Part shown: piece after piece, positions 41,815 through 48,318 of the stretch
Layout: each line of letters opens with the position of its first letter
Position numbering within the stretch: the stretch's first letter is position 1
Origin: Zoogloea sp. LCSB751
Lineage (GTDB): Bacteria > Pseudomonadota > Gammaproteobacteria > Burkholderiales > Rhodocyclaceae
Direction of reading: 5' to 3'
DNA length: 64,000 bases
Assembly: GCF_002028455.1 (NCBI RefSeq)
Contig: NZ_MWUM01000020.1
Span: forward strand, 41,584 to 105,583
Notes under the pieces: model-generated
What the model was told of the DNA's origin: nothing
Databases searched by the model: none
The model's input: only the letters and a program-made list of their open reading frames with translations
Made by a program: the position numbers and the translations under genes

Positions 41815-41955
41815 ATACCGATCGCTGCCGCTTTGTATTACCCCGGTCGAGGAGCAGCCTGTAAGGGCGAAAACCGTTACTTCGATAAATAAGTCTCTAT
41901 TTGTAAAAATTGAATATCTCCAGTCTGGAATTTTTGGCGAAAAGTTTTTATTGCA

Positions 41956-42028
41956 GCCTAACGTGCTAGCTCAGTCATAGGCAAAAAGTGTGGTTTTTTT
42001 GACGGTTGGCTAGAGCTGATTATTAGGC
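41956..42028 (-). other. attC recombination site 2
   Basis: A 73-base imperfect palindrome. On the minus strand R'' is GCCTAAT (42028-42022) and R' is GTTAGGC (41962-41956), with complementary arms around AGCTCTAGCC / TGAGCTAGCA. It starts nine bases after the stop of the 42038-42637 gene. Confidence 0.75.
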
Positions 42029-42037
42029 CTTGAGATG

Positions 42038-42637
42038 TTATCTTTCATTTATTGAGATGTCTTGGGTGTCAAGCCAATTTTGTGTTGTTATTGCCAAAAA
42101 AATAACTTGATTGGCGCTGCTCATTAGACGGAAATTTCGATCTGCCCAGCAGTTTTTCGCCATTTCGTATCGGTCGTTGCCTTCCGAGCATCTGCTCCGG
42201 GCAGCATTGGTGGCATTGTCTATTTCTCGAATAAGAATTGCACTGCTGGAGCTCTTTATACTGTCAATACATTCATCTAGCAGACCATAAGGGCCATCAC
42301 TTCCCCAGCTGGTGGTATTCAATCTTCTGTCCCAACACTCCTTGAATTTTTCTTCTGGCGCGTCTTTAAGGTTCAATATATATGCCACCACCTTGTTGAC
42401 ATTTTTTATTATTTCTGGCTGTGTTTTATGAATCCCGTTTGTAGCGCCGTCAAGAATGCTTGCTACTGCTCGAAGTTTTTTGTTTTCGGTTTTATACTTT
42501 TGAAGCTCCGTGCTTACCTCGGTAATTTTCTCTTTGTGCTGTTCGATTTCCTTTGCTTTTTCGAATGATGTAAAAACTGATGCAGCCAAGCCCACAGCAA
42601 GGGCAGTGATGATGCTAATAAGTATGGTTTGTTTCAT
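42038..42637 (-). CDS. Integron cassette protein, membrane-anchored coiled coil
   Basis: A 199-residue hypothetical protein. It begins with a hydrophobic helix (MKQTILISIITALAVGLAAS) followed by a charged coiled coil (EKAKEIEQHKEKITEVSTEL, then KYKTENKKLR), then a domain with five cysteines. It is probably anchored in the inner membrane. DNA is much AT-richer than the chromosome, as usual for cassettes. Second gene of a two-gene cassette, 7 bases after the first. Confidence 0.65.
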   Translation of the reverse strand: MKQTILISIITALAVGLAASVFTSFEKAKEIEQHKEKITEVSTELQKYKTENKKLRAVASILDGATNGIHKTQPEIIKNVNKVVAYILNLKDAPEEKFKECWDRRLNTTSWGSDGPYGLLDECIDSIKSSSSAILIREIDNATNAARSRCSEGNDRYEMAKNCWADRNFRLMSSANQVIFLAITTQNWLDTQDISINER

Positions 42638-42644
42638 TTTTGCG

Positions 42645-42842
42645 CTAATGACTTGGTGTTTTTTTGATGTCGATAATTCGTGTCGAGCCTTGGCCGGACT
42701 TTTGGAACCTTATGGAATCTTGAAGAACCGCATCAATAATGTACCCGTCTGTGGAGGTAGGCGAGTTTTTGCATTCGACATCAACTTCCGCTTTGAATAT
42801 TCCGATATCGGTAGTGCATTCGTAATGAATTGTGTATTTCAT
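42645..42842 (-). CDS. Small integron cassette protein
   Basis: A 65-residue hypothetical protein (MKYTIHYECTTDIGIFKAEV...), the first gene after attI1 (its start is 25 bases from the crossover core). Beta-strand rich with two cysteines; no family recognised. Start at 42842 follows a weak GGCGA. A longer frame to 42926 would run through attI1 and is not likely. Confidence 0.6.
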   Translation of the reverse strand: MKYTIHYECTTDIGIFKAEVDVECKNSPTSTDGYIIDAVLQDSIRFQKSGQGSTRIIDIKKTPSH

Positions 42843-42866
42843 ATCGCCAATAAATTTACTTTGGTT

Positions 42867-42927
42867 GCCTAACTCTTTCTTAGGGCGACTGCCCTGCTGT
42901 GTAACATCGGTGCTGCTCCGTAACATC
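42867..42927 (-). other. attI1-type integron attachment site
   Basis: Read on the minus strand: GATGTTACGGAGCAGC, then CGATGTTACACAGCAGGG, CAGTCGCCCT and the core AAGAGTTAGGC (crossover GTTAGGC at 42873-42867). This closely follows the class 1 attI1 sequence, differing at few positions. It lies between the intI1 remnant and the first cassette, in the correct orientation. Confidence 0.9.
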
Positions 42928-43007
42928 GAACACCGACCTGCGTCGTAATGCGCTTGCCGCCTGAATGCACGAGGTATAGACGGTACAAATAACAGTCATA
43001 ACAAGCC

Positions 43008-43294
43008 ATGAAAACCAGCACAGCACCGTTACCGCCGCTGCGCTCGGTCAAGGTTCTCGACCAGTTGCGTGAGCGCATACGCTACCTGCATTACAGCTTA
43101 CGAACCGAACAGGCTTATGTCCACTGGGTTCGTGCCCTCATCCGTTTCTACGGTTTGTGTCACCCTGCAGCCTTGGGCAGCAGCGAAGTCGAGGCATTTC
43201 TGTCCTAGCTGGCGAACAAGCGCAAGGTTTCGGCATCCACGCATCGTCAGGCATTGGCGGCCTTACTGTTCTCCTACGGCAAGGTACAGTGTGC
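43008..43294 (+). pseudogene. intI1: Truncated class 1 integron integrase with nonsense codon
   Basis: The first 66 codons read MKTSTAPLPPLRSVKVLDQL, RERIRYLHYSLRTEQAYVHW and so on, near-identical to IntI1. At 43206-43208 a TAG replaces the Trp codon of AFLSWLANERKVS; the match continues in frame (LANKRKVSASTHRQALAALL) until about 43290, where similarity ends. The catalytic tyrosine domain is absent, so no integrase is made. The likely LexA box region (ACGGTACAAATAACAG-like) is altered relative to clinical integrons. Confidence 0.93.
43095..43123 (-). promoter_or_regulatory. Pc cassette promoter, weak variant (PcW)
   Basis: On the minus strand, TGGACA (43123-43118) and TAAGCT (43100-43095) are 17 bases apart, inside the intI1 reading frame. 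These are exactly the boxes of the PcW variant, directed towards attI1 and the cassettes. Confidence 0.88.
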
Positions 43295-43444
43295 GGGTTG
43301 CGTTCTCCATAGCTACTCTGTGAACTGCCATCCATTGTTGGCCATGGAGGAATATCCTCGCAGCGGAGCAGATCACAATTTTCAGATCTGACTGGCAGCG
43401 CGAGCGTTTGGCGATTTCGGCGTTGGTTTTGGTCGCCACTTCCC

Positions 43445-43474
43445 TTGACGCCCACGCAATACCCGGCTGATACT
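43445..43474 (+). promoter_or_regulatory. Promoter of C4 RNA module, copy 2
   Basis: TTGACG (43445-43450), 18-base spacer, GATACT (43469-43474), identical boxes to copy 1. Confidence 0.7.
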
Positions 43475-43504
43475 CCTGCTCGTCGCTGAGACAACAGTGA
43501 CCGG

Positions 43505-43527
43505 GTTTAGCAGCCTGTTCAGCAAGG
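43505..43527 (+). promoter_or_regulatory. Upstream antisense target (seqA-like), copy 2
   Basis: GTTTAGCAG (43505-43513) and CAGCAAGG (43520-43527) pair with CTGCTAA and CCTTGTTG of the C4 RNA, one pair being G-U. Confidence 0.7.
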
Positions 43528-43535
43528 CGGACAAC

Positions 43536-43558
43536 AGCCGCTCCGCGGCTATTTTTTT
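43536..43558 (+). terminator. Attenuator-like terminator, copy 2
   Basis: AGCCGC-TCC-GCGGCT then A and seven T residues. The stem is identical to copy 1 while the loop and flanks differ. Confidence 0.85.
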
Positions 43559-43590
43559 GTCCGTACACCCTTGGTGCGCGCACGATCAAT

Positions 43591-43664
43591 GGCGGGCCGG
43601 GTGGGGAGGGCTTCGGCCCTGCCGGTTCCTTGTTGCCGGTCTGCTAACCCTGCTTTGGCCCGCC
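43591..43664 (+). ncRNA. C4/P4-CI-type antisense RNA, copy 2
   Basis: Same 74-base length, closing stem, inner GGGT/ACCC pairing and two hairpins as copy 1. The antisense segments are CCTTGTTG (43628-43635) and CTGCTAA (43641-43647). Compared with copy 1 they differ at four positions, and every change is matched in the downstream target (43671-43705), and with one G-U pair in the upstream target. Confidence 0.8.
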
Positions 43665-43670
43665 CCCCGT

Positions 43671-43705
43671 TTAGCAGCGGGTGGCGGATCGGTCCACCAA
43701 CAAGG
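43671..43705 (+). promoter_or_regulatory. Downstream antisense target overlapping a ribosome binding site, copy 2
   Basis: TTAGCAG (43671-43677) and CAACAAGG (43698-43705); the latter contains the start of AAGGAG for the ATG at 43716. Confidence 0.75.
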
Positions 43706-43715
43706 AGTCCGCATC

Positions 43716-43829
43716 ATGGCAATTTCCGCCCTGGCGTGCGTCGGTTCGCACGCGTCCATTTACCATGTCGTTGTAATGGCTTCGCCACCTCAACGAAACC
43801 CAGGCCGTGAGGGGAGGGGCGCGCAATGA
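43716..43829 (+). CDS. Short leader peptide controlled by the C4 RNA, copy 2
   Basis: A 37-residue frame (MAISALACVGSHASIYHVVV...), same length as the copy 1 peptide, with SALACVGSHAS conserved. Stop overlaps the next start (ATGA at 43826-43829). Its ribosome binding site is the antisense target. The conserved length and coupling suggest the act of translation matters. Confidence 0.6.
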   Translation: MAISALACVGSHASIYHVVVMASPPQRNPGREGRGAQ

Positions 43830-44089
43830 GTACGCAGCTCAATTTCCCCGCAACTATCGGTACGCTCTATCTGTTGGCGGAAGACGCCGACGCGCTGGCC
43901 CTCGTTGATCAGTTTTCCGCCCGGCAGGTGCAATTGCTGTCCTTGCTGGCGATGACCTACGGGGATGCGGGCGATGCCTTCCGTCGCCTGAGTCCAGCAC
44001 TGCAGGACAATTACCTGTGGGCGTGCTCGATGCTGGCCAGGGAGATGCAGGATCTGTTCGAGGCATTGCGAGCGAGGCGGGCGATGTGA
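43826..44089 (+). CDS. Small helical protein of the C4 RNA module, copy 2
   Basis: An 87-residue paralogue of the protein at 27799-28065. The centre FSARQVQLLSLLAMTYGDAG and LQDNYLWACSMLARE is nearly identical; the N-terminal 20 residues differ. No known family recognised. Translation is coupled to the leader peptide. No replication, integration or antirepressor gene follows, unlike in P1 or P4, so the module appears to be an orphan here. Confidence 0.75.
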   Translation: MSTQLNFPATIGTLYLLAEDADALALVDQFSARQVQLLSLLAMTYGDAGDAFRRLSPALQDNYLWACSMLAREMQDLFEALRARRAM

Positions 44090-44654
44090 AGTCTCTAGCC
44101 GGCGTGTAGCGTTGTCGCGAAGGGCTTATCGTCCGTACGGTGGCCGCGATGTCGATACGCTGTTGGCAGACAGAGCCGCGGGCGGTGTACTAAGCATGTT
44201 ACGCCGCGCCGCAGGCAACTTGCGACGTGAATAGACTATGTTGCAAATCGCATATCGAATGTTGCTTTGTCCAGATTGAATAATTCGCCGGCCGTATCGA
44301 ATGTTCACTGCGCAATGTTTTATGTCGATGCAGCAATGGTCGACATTGCGATGAGCTGACGTTTATATCGAGTATTGAGCACGTCAAGTTGATGCCTCCG
44401 CATAGCATGCTGTCGGCGTCTCATACGATGTTGACCGCTCAACATGGCATGTTGCCGTGCGCTTCATGTTCGTAGCCACGTCAACATTCGATGCGCCGCC
44501 GTCCACATGACATTGGCGCCAGTAAACATGCTTTCATGCACCGTCATTGAAGCCTCATGCCGCCGTCACACTGCGGCATCTTGTCGCATCGGCAATCATT
44601 TCGCGAGGTAAGAGAATCCGGGCCTGACCAAATTGAGTGGATAAGGAAGTCCCC
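44090..44654. other. Long leader region rich in ATGTT/AACAT motifs
   Basis: About 560 bases upstream of the TonB receptor without a gene. At least ten short ATGTT or AACAT words occur (for example near 44197, 44237, 44258, 44298, 44425, 44440, 44448, 44465, 44481, 44525). They may be regulator sites or a decayed repeat. The ribosome binding site AAGGAAG lies at the right end. Confidence 0.4.
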
Positions 44655-46886
44655 ATGCGACGTGTCGCCCCCGTGCCCTCCCGGCTTGCCCTGATGATTG
44701 CCTCGTTGTTCCCCCTGGTTTCTGTTCCGGCCGCTCAGGCGGCGGATGGGCCGGCGGAGTTGTCGGAGGTGGCGGTGTCGGCGTCGCGTGTCGAGCCCTT
44801 GCGCGGTGGGCAGGGCGTGGAGCGGTCGTGGATCGCGCGTCAGCGCGCGGCGACCAGCGATTCGGCGGCACTGCTGTTGGGTGTGCCGGGAGCGGCGATG
44901 TCGACGGCGGGTGGGGTGTCGAGCTTGCCGGTCATCCAGGGGCTGGCGGACGACCGCAATCGTATCCAGGTGGATGGGATGGATCTGATTTCGGCCTGCG
45001 GCAATCACATGAATCCGCCGCTGTCCTATATCGATCCCACGCGCATCGGCGAGATCCAGGTTTATTCCGGCGTGCGTCCGGTGAGCCTGGGCGGCGACAG
45101 CATCGGTGCAACGGTGGTCGTCGATTCCCGTGCGCCGCGTTTTGCGGCGGCGGGCGAGGGCAATCTTGTGACTGGCGAGCTTGGCGCGTTCTACCGTTCC
45201 AATGGCGATGCGCACGGCTTCAATGCGACGGCGACCTGGGCCAGTGAGAACCTCAGCGTCACGTATGCGGGCTCGGAGGCGGAGTCGCGCAATTACCGTT
45301 CGGCCAAGGCGTTCAAGAGCGGGACGACGGCGCTCAGTACGTGGGTGGGCGATCACTGGATCGCTGGCGATGAGGTCGCCTCGTCGGCCTACAAGTCGAT
45401 CAACCAGGCGCTGGATGTGGCGCTGCGCAATGGCAATCATCTGTTTGAAGTGAAGGCCGGGGTGCAGCACATTCCCTACCAGGGATTCCCGAACCAGCAC
45501 ATGGACATGACCGACAACAAGAGCGCCCGCTTCGCCTTCAATTACAGCGGGACTTTCGAGTGGGGCAGCCTGCAGGGGCGGATCTACCAGGAGCAGACCC
45601 GCCACCAGATGGATTTCGGCAAGGACAAGCTGTACTGGTATGGCGCGGCGAAGAACGTGGCCGGCATGCCGATGGACACCAAGGGCAACAACATCGGCGC
45701 GCAGCTGAAGGCCGAGATCAATCTCAATGAGCGCGACACGCTGCGCATCGGTACGGAATACCAGCGCTATCGCCTGGACGACTGGTGGTTGCCGGTGGCC
45801 AATTCGATGATGATGTCGCCGAACACCTTCTCGAACATCAACGATGGTCAGCGTGACCGTTTCGACCTGTATGGCGAATGGGAGGCGCAGTGGACGCCGC
45901 GGTGGACCTCGCTGGCCGGTGTGCGCAGCAGCACGCTGCGCATGAATGCCGGCACGGTGCAGGGCTACAACACGATGGCGATGATGTACGGCGCCGATGC
46001 GGCGCGCTTCAACGCTGCCGACCGCCGCAAGACCGACGACAACGTGGATGCGACGCTGATGCTGCGCTTCACCCCTGCCGCAGGGCGCGTCTTCGAGGGC
46101 GGCTATTCGCGCAAGACCCGCTCGCCGAGCCTCTACGAGCGTTATACGTGGTCCACCAACGGCATGGCGATGACCATGAACAACTGGCTCAACGATGGCA
46201 ACGGTTACGTGGGCGATGTTGAGCTGAAACCGGAGGTTGCGCATACGGTGAGTGTGAGTGCCGACTTCCGTGATGCGGAGAGCCAGCGCTGGGCGCTGAA
46301 GATCACGCCGTATTACTCCTATGTCGACAACTATATCGATGCGCGCTGCCTCACGACGTGTACGGCGCAGCGTTTCAATTACCTGAAGCTGGTCAATACC
46401 GACGCGCGCATCGCCGGCATCGATCTGTCCGGCCAGGCACTGCTGGCCGAGGGGGCGGGCTTCGGCAGCGTCACCGGCAAGGCGGTTGTCGGCTATGTGC
46501 GCGGCAAGGACGCGCGGACGGACGACCATCTGTACAACATCATGCCGCTCAACGCCCGGCTCACTGTCGAGCACCGCGTGAACGCGTGGATCAATACCGT
46601 CGAAGGGGTTTTCGTGAAGGCCAAGGATGATGTGTCCCAGGTCCGCAACGAGATCCGCACGGCCGGCTACGGCTTGCTGAACCTGCGCAGCAGCTACGAC
46701 CGGAAGCATTACCGCGTCGATGTGGGCCTCGACAACGCCTTCAACAAGCAATACACCCTGCCGCTCGGCGGCGCCTACATCGGCCAGGGCACCACGATGG
46801 CCCTCAACGGTGCCGGCGCACCGTATGGCATTGGCGTGCCGGGCATGGGGCGTTCGCTGTACGCGGGGCTGACGCTGAAGTTCTGA
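44655..46886 (+). CDS. TonB-dependent receptor, possibly for copper (OprC/NosA-like)
   Basis: A 743-residue outer-membrane receptor: signal peptide (residues 1-30, ending VPAAQA), TonB-box region (ELSEVAVSASRVEPL), plug (LPVIQGLADDRNRIQVDGMD) and a beta-barrel ending in YAGLTLKF. The plug holds a CxxxM motif (ISACGNHMNPPLSY) and the barrel contains QHMDMTDN. In OprC, a copper receptor, a CxxxM and an HxM motif bind the ion, so a copper or similar metal ligand is possible; siderophore uptake is the alternative. The following two genes encode bacterioferritins, which favours iron. The CxxxM resemblance is seen; ligand identity is inference. Confidence 0.8.
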   Translation: MRRVAPVPSRLALMIASLFPLVSVPAAQAADGPAELSEVAVSASRVEPLRGGQGVERSWIARQRAATSDSAALLLGVPGAAMSTAGGVSSLPVIQGLADDRNRIQVDGMDLISACGNHMNPPLSYIDPTRIGEIQVYSGVRPVSLGGDSIGATVVVDSRAPRFAAAGEGNLVTGELGAFYRSNGDAHGFNATATWASENLSVTYAGSEAESRNYRSAKAFKSGTTALSTWVGDHWIAGDEVASSAYKSINQALDVALRNGNHLFEVKAGVQHIPYQGFPNQHMDMTDNKSARFAFNYSGTFEWGSLQGRIYQEQTRHQMDFGKDKLYWYGAAKNVAGMPMDTKGNNIGAQLKAEINLNERDTLRIGTEYQRYRLDDWWLPVANSMMMSPNTFSNINDGQRDRFDLYGEWEAQWTPRWTSLAGVRSSTLRMNAGTVQGYNTMAMMYGADAARFNAADRRKTDDNVDATLMLRFTPAAGRVFEGGYSRKTRSPSLYERYTWSTNGMAMTMNNWLNDGNGYVGDVELKPEVAHTVSVSADFRDAESQRWALKITPYYSYVDNYIDARCLTTCTAQRFNYLKLVNTDARIAGIDLSGQALLAEGAGFGSVTGKAVVGYVRGKDARTDDHLYNIMPLNARLTVEHRVNAWINTVEGVFVKAKDDVSQVRNEIRTAGYGLLNLRSSYDRKHYRVDVGLDNAFNKQYTLPLGGAYIGQGTTMALNGAGAPYGIGVPGMGRSLYAGLTLKF

Positions 46887-46904
46887 TATGTCGCGCTACT
46901 CCCT

Positions 46905-46931
46905 GGAACGGCTTGATTCCAAGCCGTTTCC
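46905..46931 (+). terminator. Hairpin between receptor and bacterioferritin genes
   Basis: GGAACGGCTTG (46905-46915) pairs with CAAGCCGTTTCC (46920-46931) with one bulge; loop ATTC. No strong T-tract. Confidence 0.5.
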
Positions 46932-46969
46932 ATGCCAGCCTGAAAAGCTGGAATAAAAGGAGTCCTCCC

Positions 46970-47458
46970 ATGAAAGGCGACAAAAAAATCATCGGCATTC
47001 TCAACGACCTGCTGGCGGGAGAGCTGGCAGCCGTTGATCAGTATTTGATTCACGGTGAGATGTATTCGGACATGGGCTATGTGCATCTGTCCGAAAAGGC
47101 CCTGCACGAGTCCGACCACGAGCGCCAGCACGCCCGCGCGCTGATCCAGCGCATCCAGTTCCTGGAAGGCACGGCCTACGTGGACAAGCGCAGCCCGATC
47201 AAGGTAGGCAAGGGCGTGAAGGACATGCTGGAGGCCGATCTGGCGCTGGAATACCACGTGGTCGGCGAACTCAAGAAGGCCATCGCGGCCTGTGAGAAGG
47301 CCCAGGACTACGTGACCCGCGACATGCTGCTGGTGCAGCTCGAGGACACCGAGATGGACCACGCCTACTACCTGGAAAAGCAGCTCCGCCTGCTCGACGC
47401 GGTGGGCCTGCCGAACTACCTGCAAAGCCAGATGAAGCCTGGCCACCCCAACGCTTAA
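46970..47458 (+). CDS. bfr: Bacterioferritin, ferroxidase-type subunit
   Basis: A 162-residue ferritin-like protein that stores iron as a 24-mer. The ferroxidase ligands E18, E51, H54 and E94 are present, and the E-x-x-H pair of the last helix (E128, H131) is kept with a one-residue shift. The haem ligand Met52 of other bacterioferritins is replaced by Arg (DHERQHA). ATG 46970 follows AAAGGAG. Its neighbour has the reverse pattern, so the two probably form a mixed shell. Confidence 0.93.
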   Translation: MKGDKKIIGILNDLLAGELAAVDQYLIHGEMYSDMGYVHLSEKALHESDHERQHARALIQRIQFLEGTAYVDKRSPIKVGKGVKDMLEADLALEYHVVGELKKAIAACEKAQDYVTRDMLLVQLEDTEMDHAYYLEKQLRLLDAVGLPNYLQSQMKPGHPNA

Positions 47459-47470
47459 GGAAGGCCCGCG

Positions 47471-47953
47471 ATGAAAGGCGAAAAGAAGGTCATCGACATT
47501 CTCAACAAGGCGCTCACCAACGAGCTGACCTCCATCAACCAGTACTTCCTGCACGCCCGGATGTTCCGCAACTGGGGCTTCGAGAAGCTCAACGACTACA
47601 ATTACAAGCAGTCGATCCGGGTGATGAAGGAAGCGGACGAGATCATCGAGCGCATCCTGTTCCTGGAAGGCCTGCCCAACCTGCAGAACCTGGGCAAGCT
47701 GCTGATCGGCGAGAACGTCAAGGAATGCCTGGAGGGCGACCTCAAGTACGAGCGCGACGTGCAGCACCCGCTGCTGGTCGAAGCGGTGGCCCTCAGCGAG
47801 ACGCTGGGCGACTACGTCAGCCGCGACCTGCTGCAGGAGCTGCTGGAAGCCTGTGAAGAGGCCATCGACTGGCTGGAAACCCAGCTGTCGCTGATCGAGG
47901 ATGTGACCCTGCCCAACTACCTGCAGTCGCAGATCGAGCCGGGCGGCGACTGA
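47471..47953 (+). CDS. bfr: Bacterioferritin, haem-type subunit
   Basis: A 160-residue bacterioferritin, 12 bases after the previous one. It has the haem ligand Met52 (RVMKEAD) but lacks the diiron ligands at 51 and 54 (Val and Glu), and the last-helix E-x-x-H pair is missing. E18 and E94 remain. It should bind haem between subunits but not oxidise iron alone. The pair resembles heteropolymeric bacterioferritins of Neisseria and Magnetospirillum. Confidence 0.93.
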   Translation: MKGEKKVIDILNKALTNELTSINQYFLHARMFRNWGFEKLNDYNYKQSIRVMKEADEIIERILFLEGLPNLQNLGKLLIGENVKECLEGDLKYERDVQHPLLVEAVALSETLGDYVSRDLLQELLEACEEAIDWLETQLSLIEDVTLPNYLQSQIEPGGD

Positions 47954-48002
47954 GCCAGCGGGGCTTGGGGAGCCTTCCAAGGCTCTCCCCGTTGGGCTGC
48001 TT

Positions 48003-48069
48003 GTGGGGGCGAATTCATTCGCCCTCAGGCGGTTGAGCAATCACCGCGGGCGAATGAATTCGCCCCCAC
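48003..48069. repeat. REP-like palindromic element, copy 2
   Basis: Arms 48003-48024 and 48048-48069 are reverse complements (GTGGGGGCGAATTCATTCGC...). Same arms and a related loop as the element at 3965-4037. Confidence 0.8.
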
Positions 48070-48099
48070 AGCAGCATCCCACAGCAGGTGCTGCCCCGA

Positions 48100-48318
48100 T
48101 CAGCTCCGGGGTTTGCGCAGTGGTGTGAGCAGCGGTTTGAGCCCGTTGTGGTCGAGTTCGAGCATCAGCGCCAGCAGCTGGCCGAGGCGGCCGGGCGGAA
48201 AGCCCTGGCGGGCGAACCAGGCCAGGTAGTTGCCGGGCAGGTCGGCCAGCACGCGTCCTTTGTACTTGCCGAAGGGCATCACATACTCGACCAGCGCCTG
48301 CAGGTCGTCCGGGTTCAT
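48100..48318 (-). CDS. DUF3820 family protein
   Basis: A 72-residue protein: YVMPFGKYKGRVLADLPGNY then LAWFARQGFPPGRLGQLLAL. The FGKYKG...LP..YL.W motif is typical of DUF3820, a family of unknown function distantly like exonuclease-associated domains. The start overlaps the pepD stop by four bases, so translation is coupled. Confidence 0.88.
   Translation of the reverse strand: MNPDDLQALVEYVMPFGKYKGRVLADLPGNYLAWFARQGFPPGRLGQLLALMLELDHNGLKPLLTPLRKPRS

Noticed and set aside
44544..46751. A 735-codon minus-strand frame opposite the TonB receptor
   Set aside because: Antisense shadow; no signal, start site or motif.
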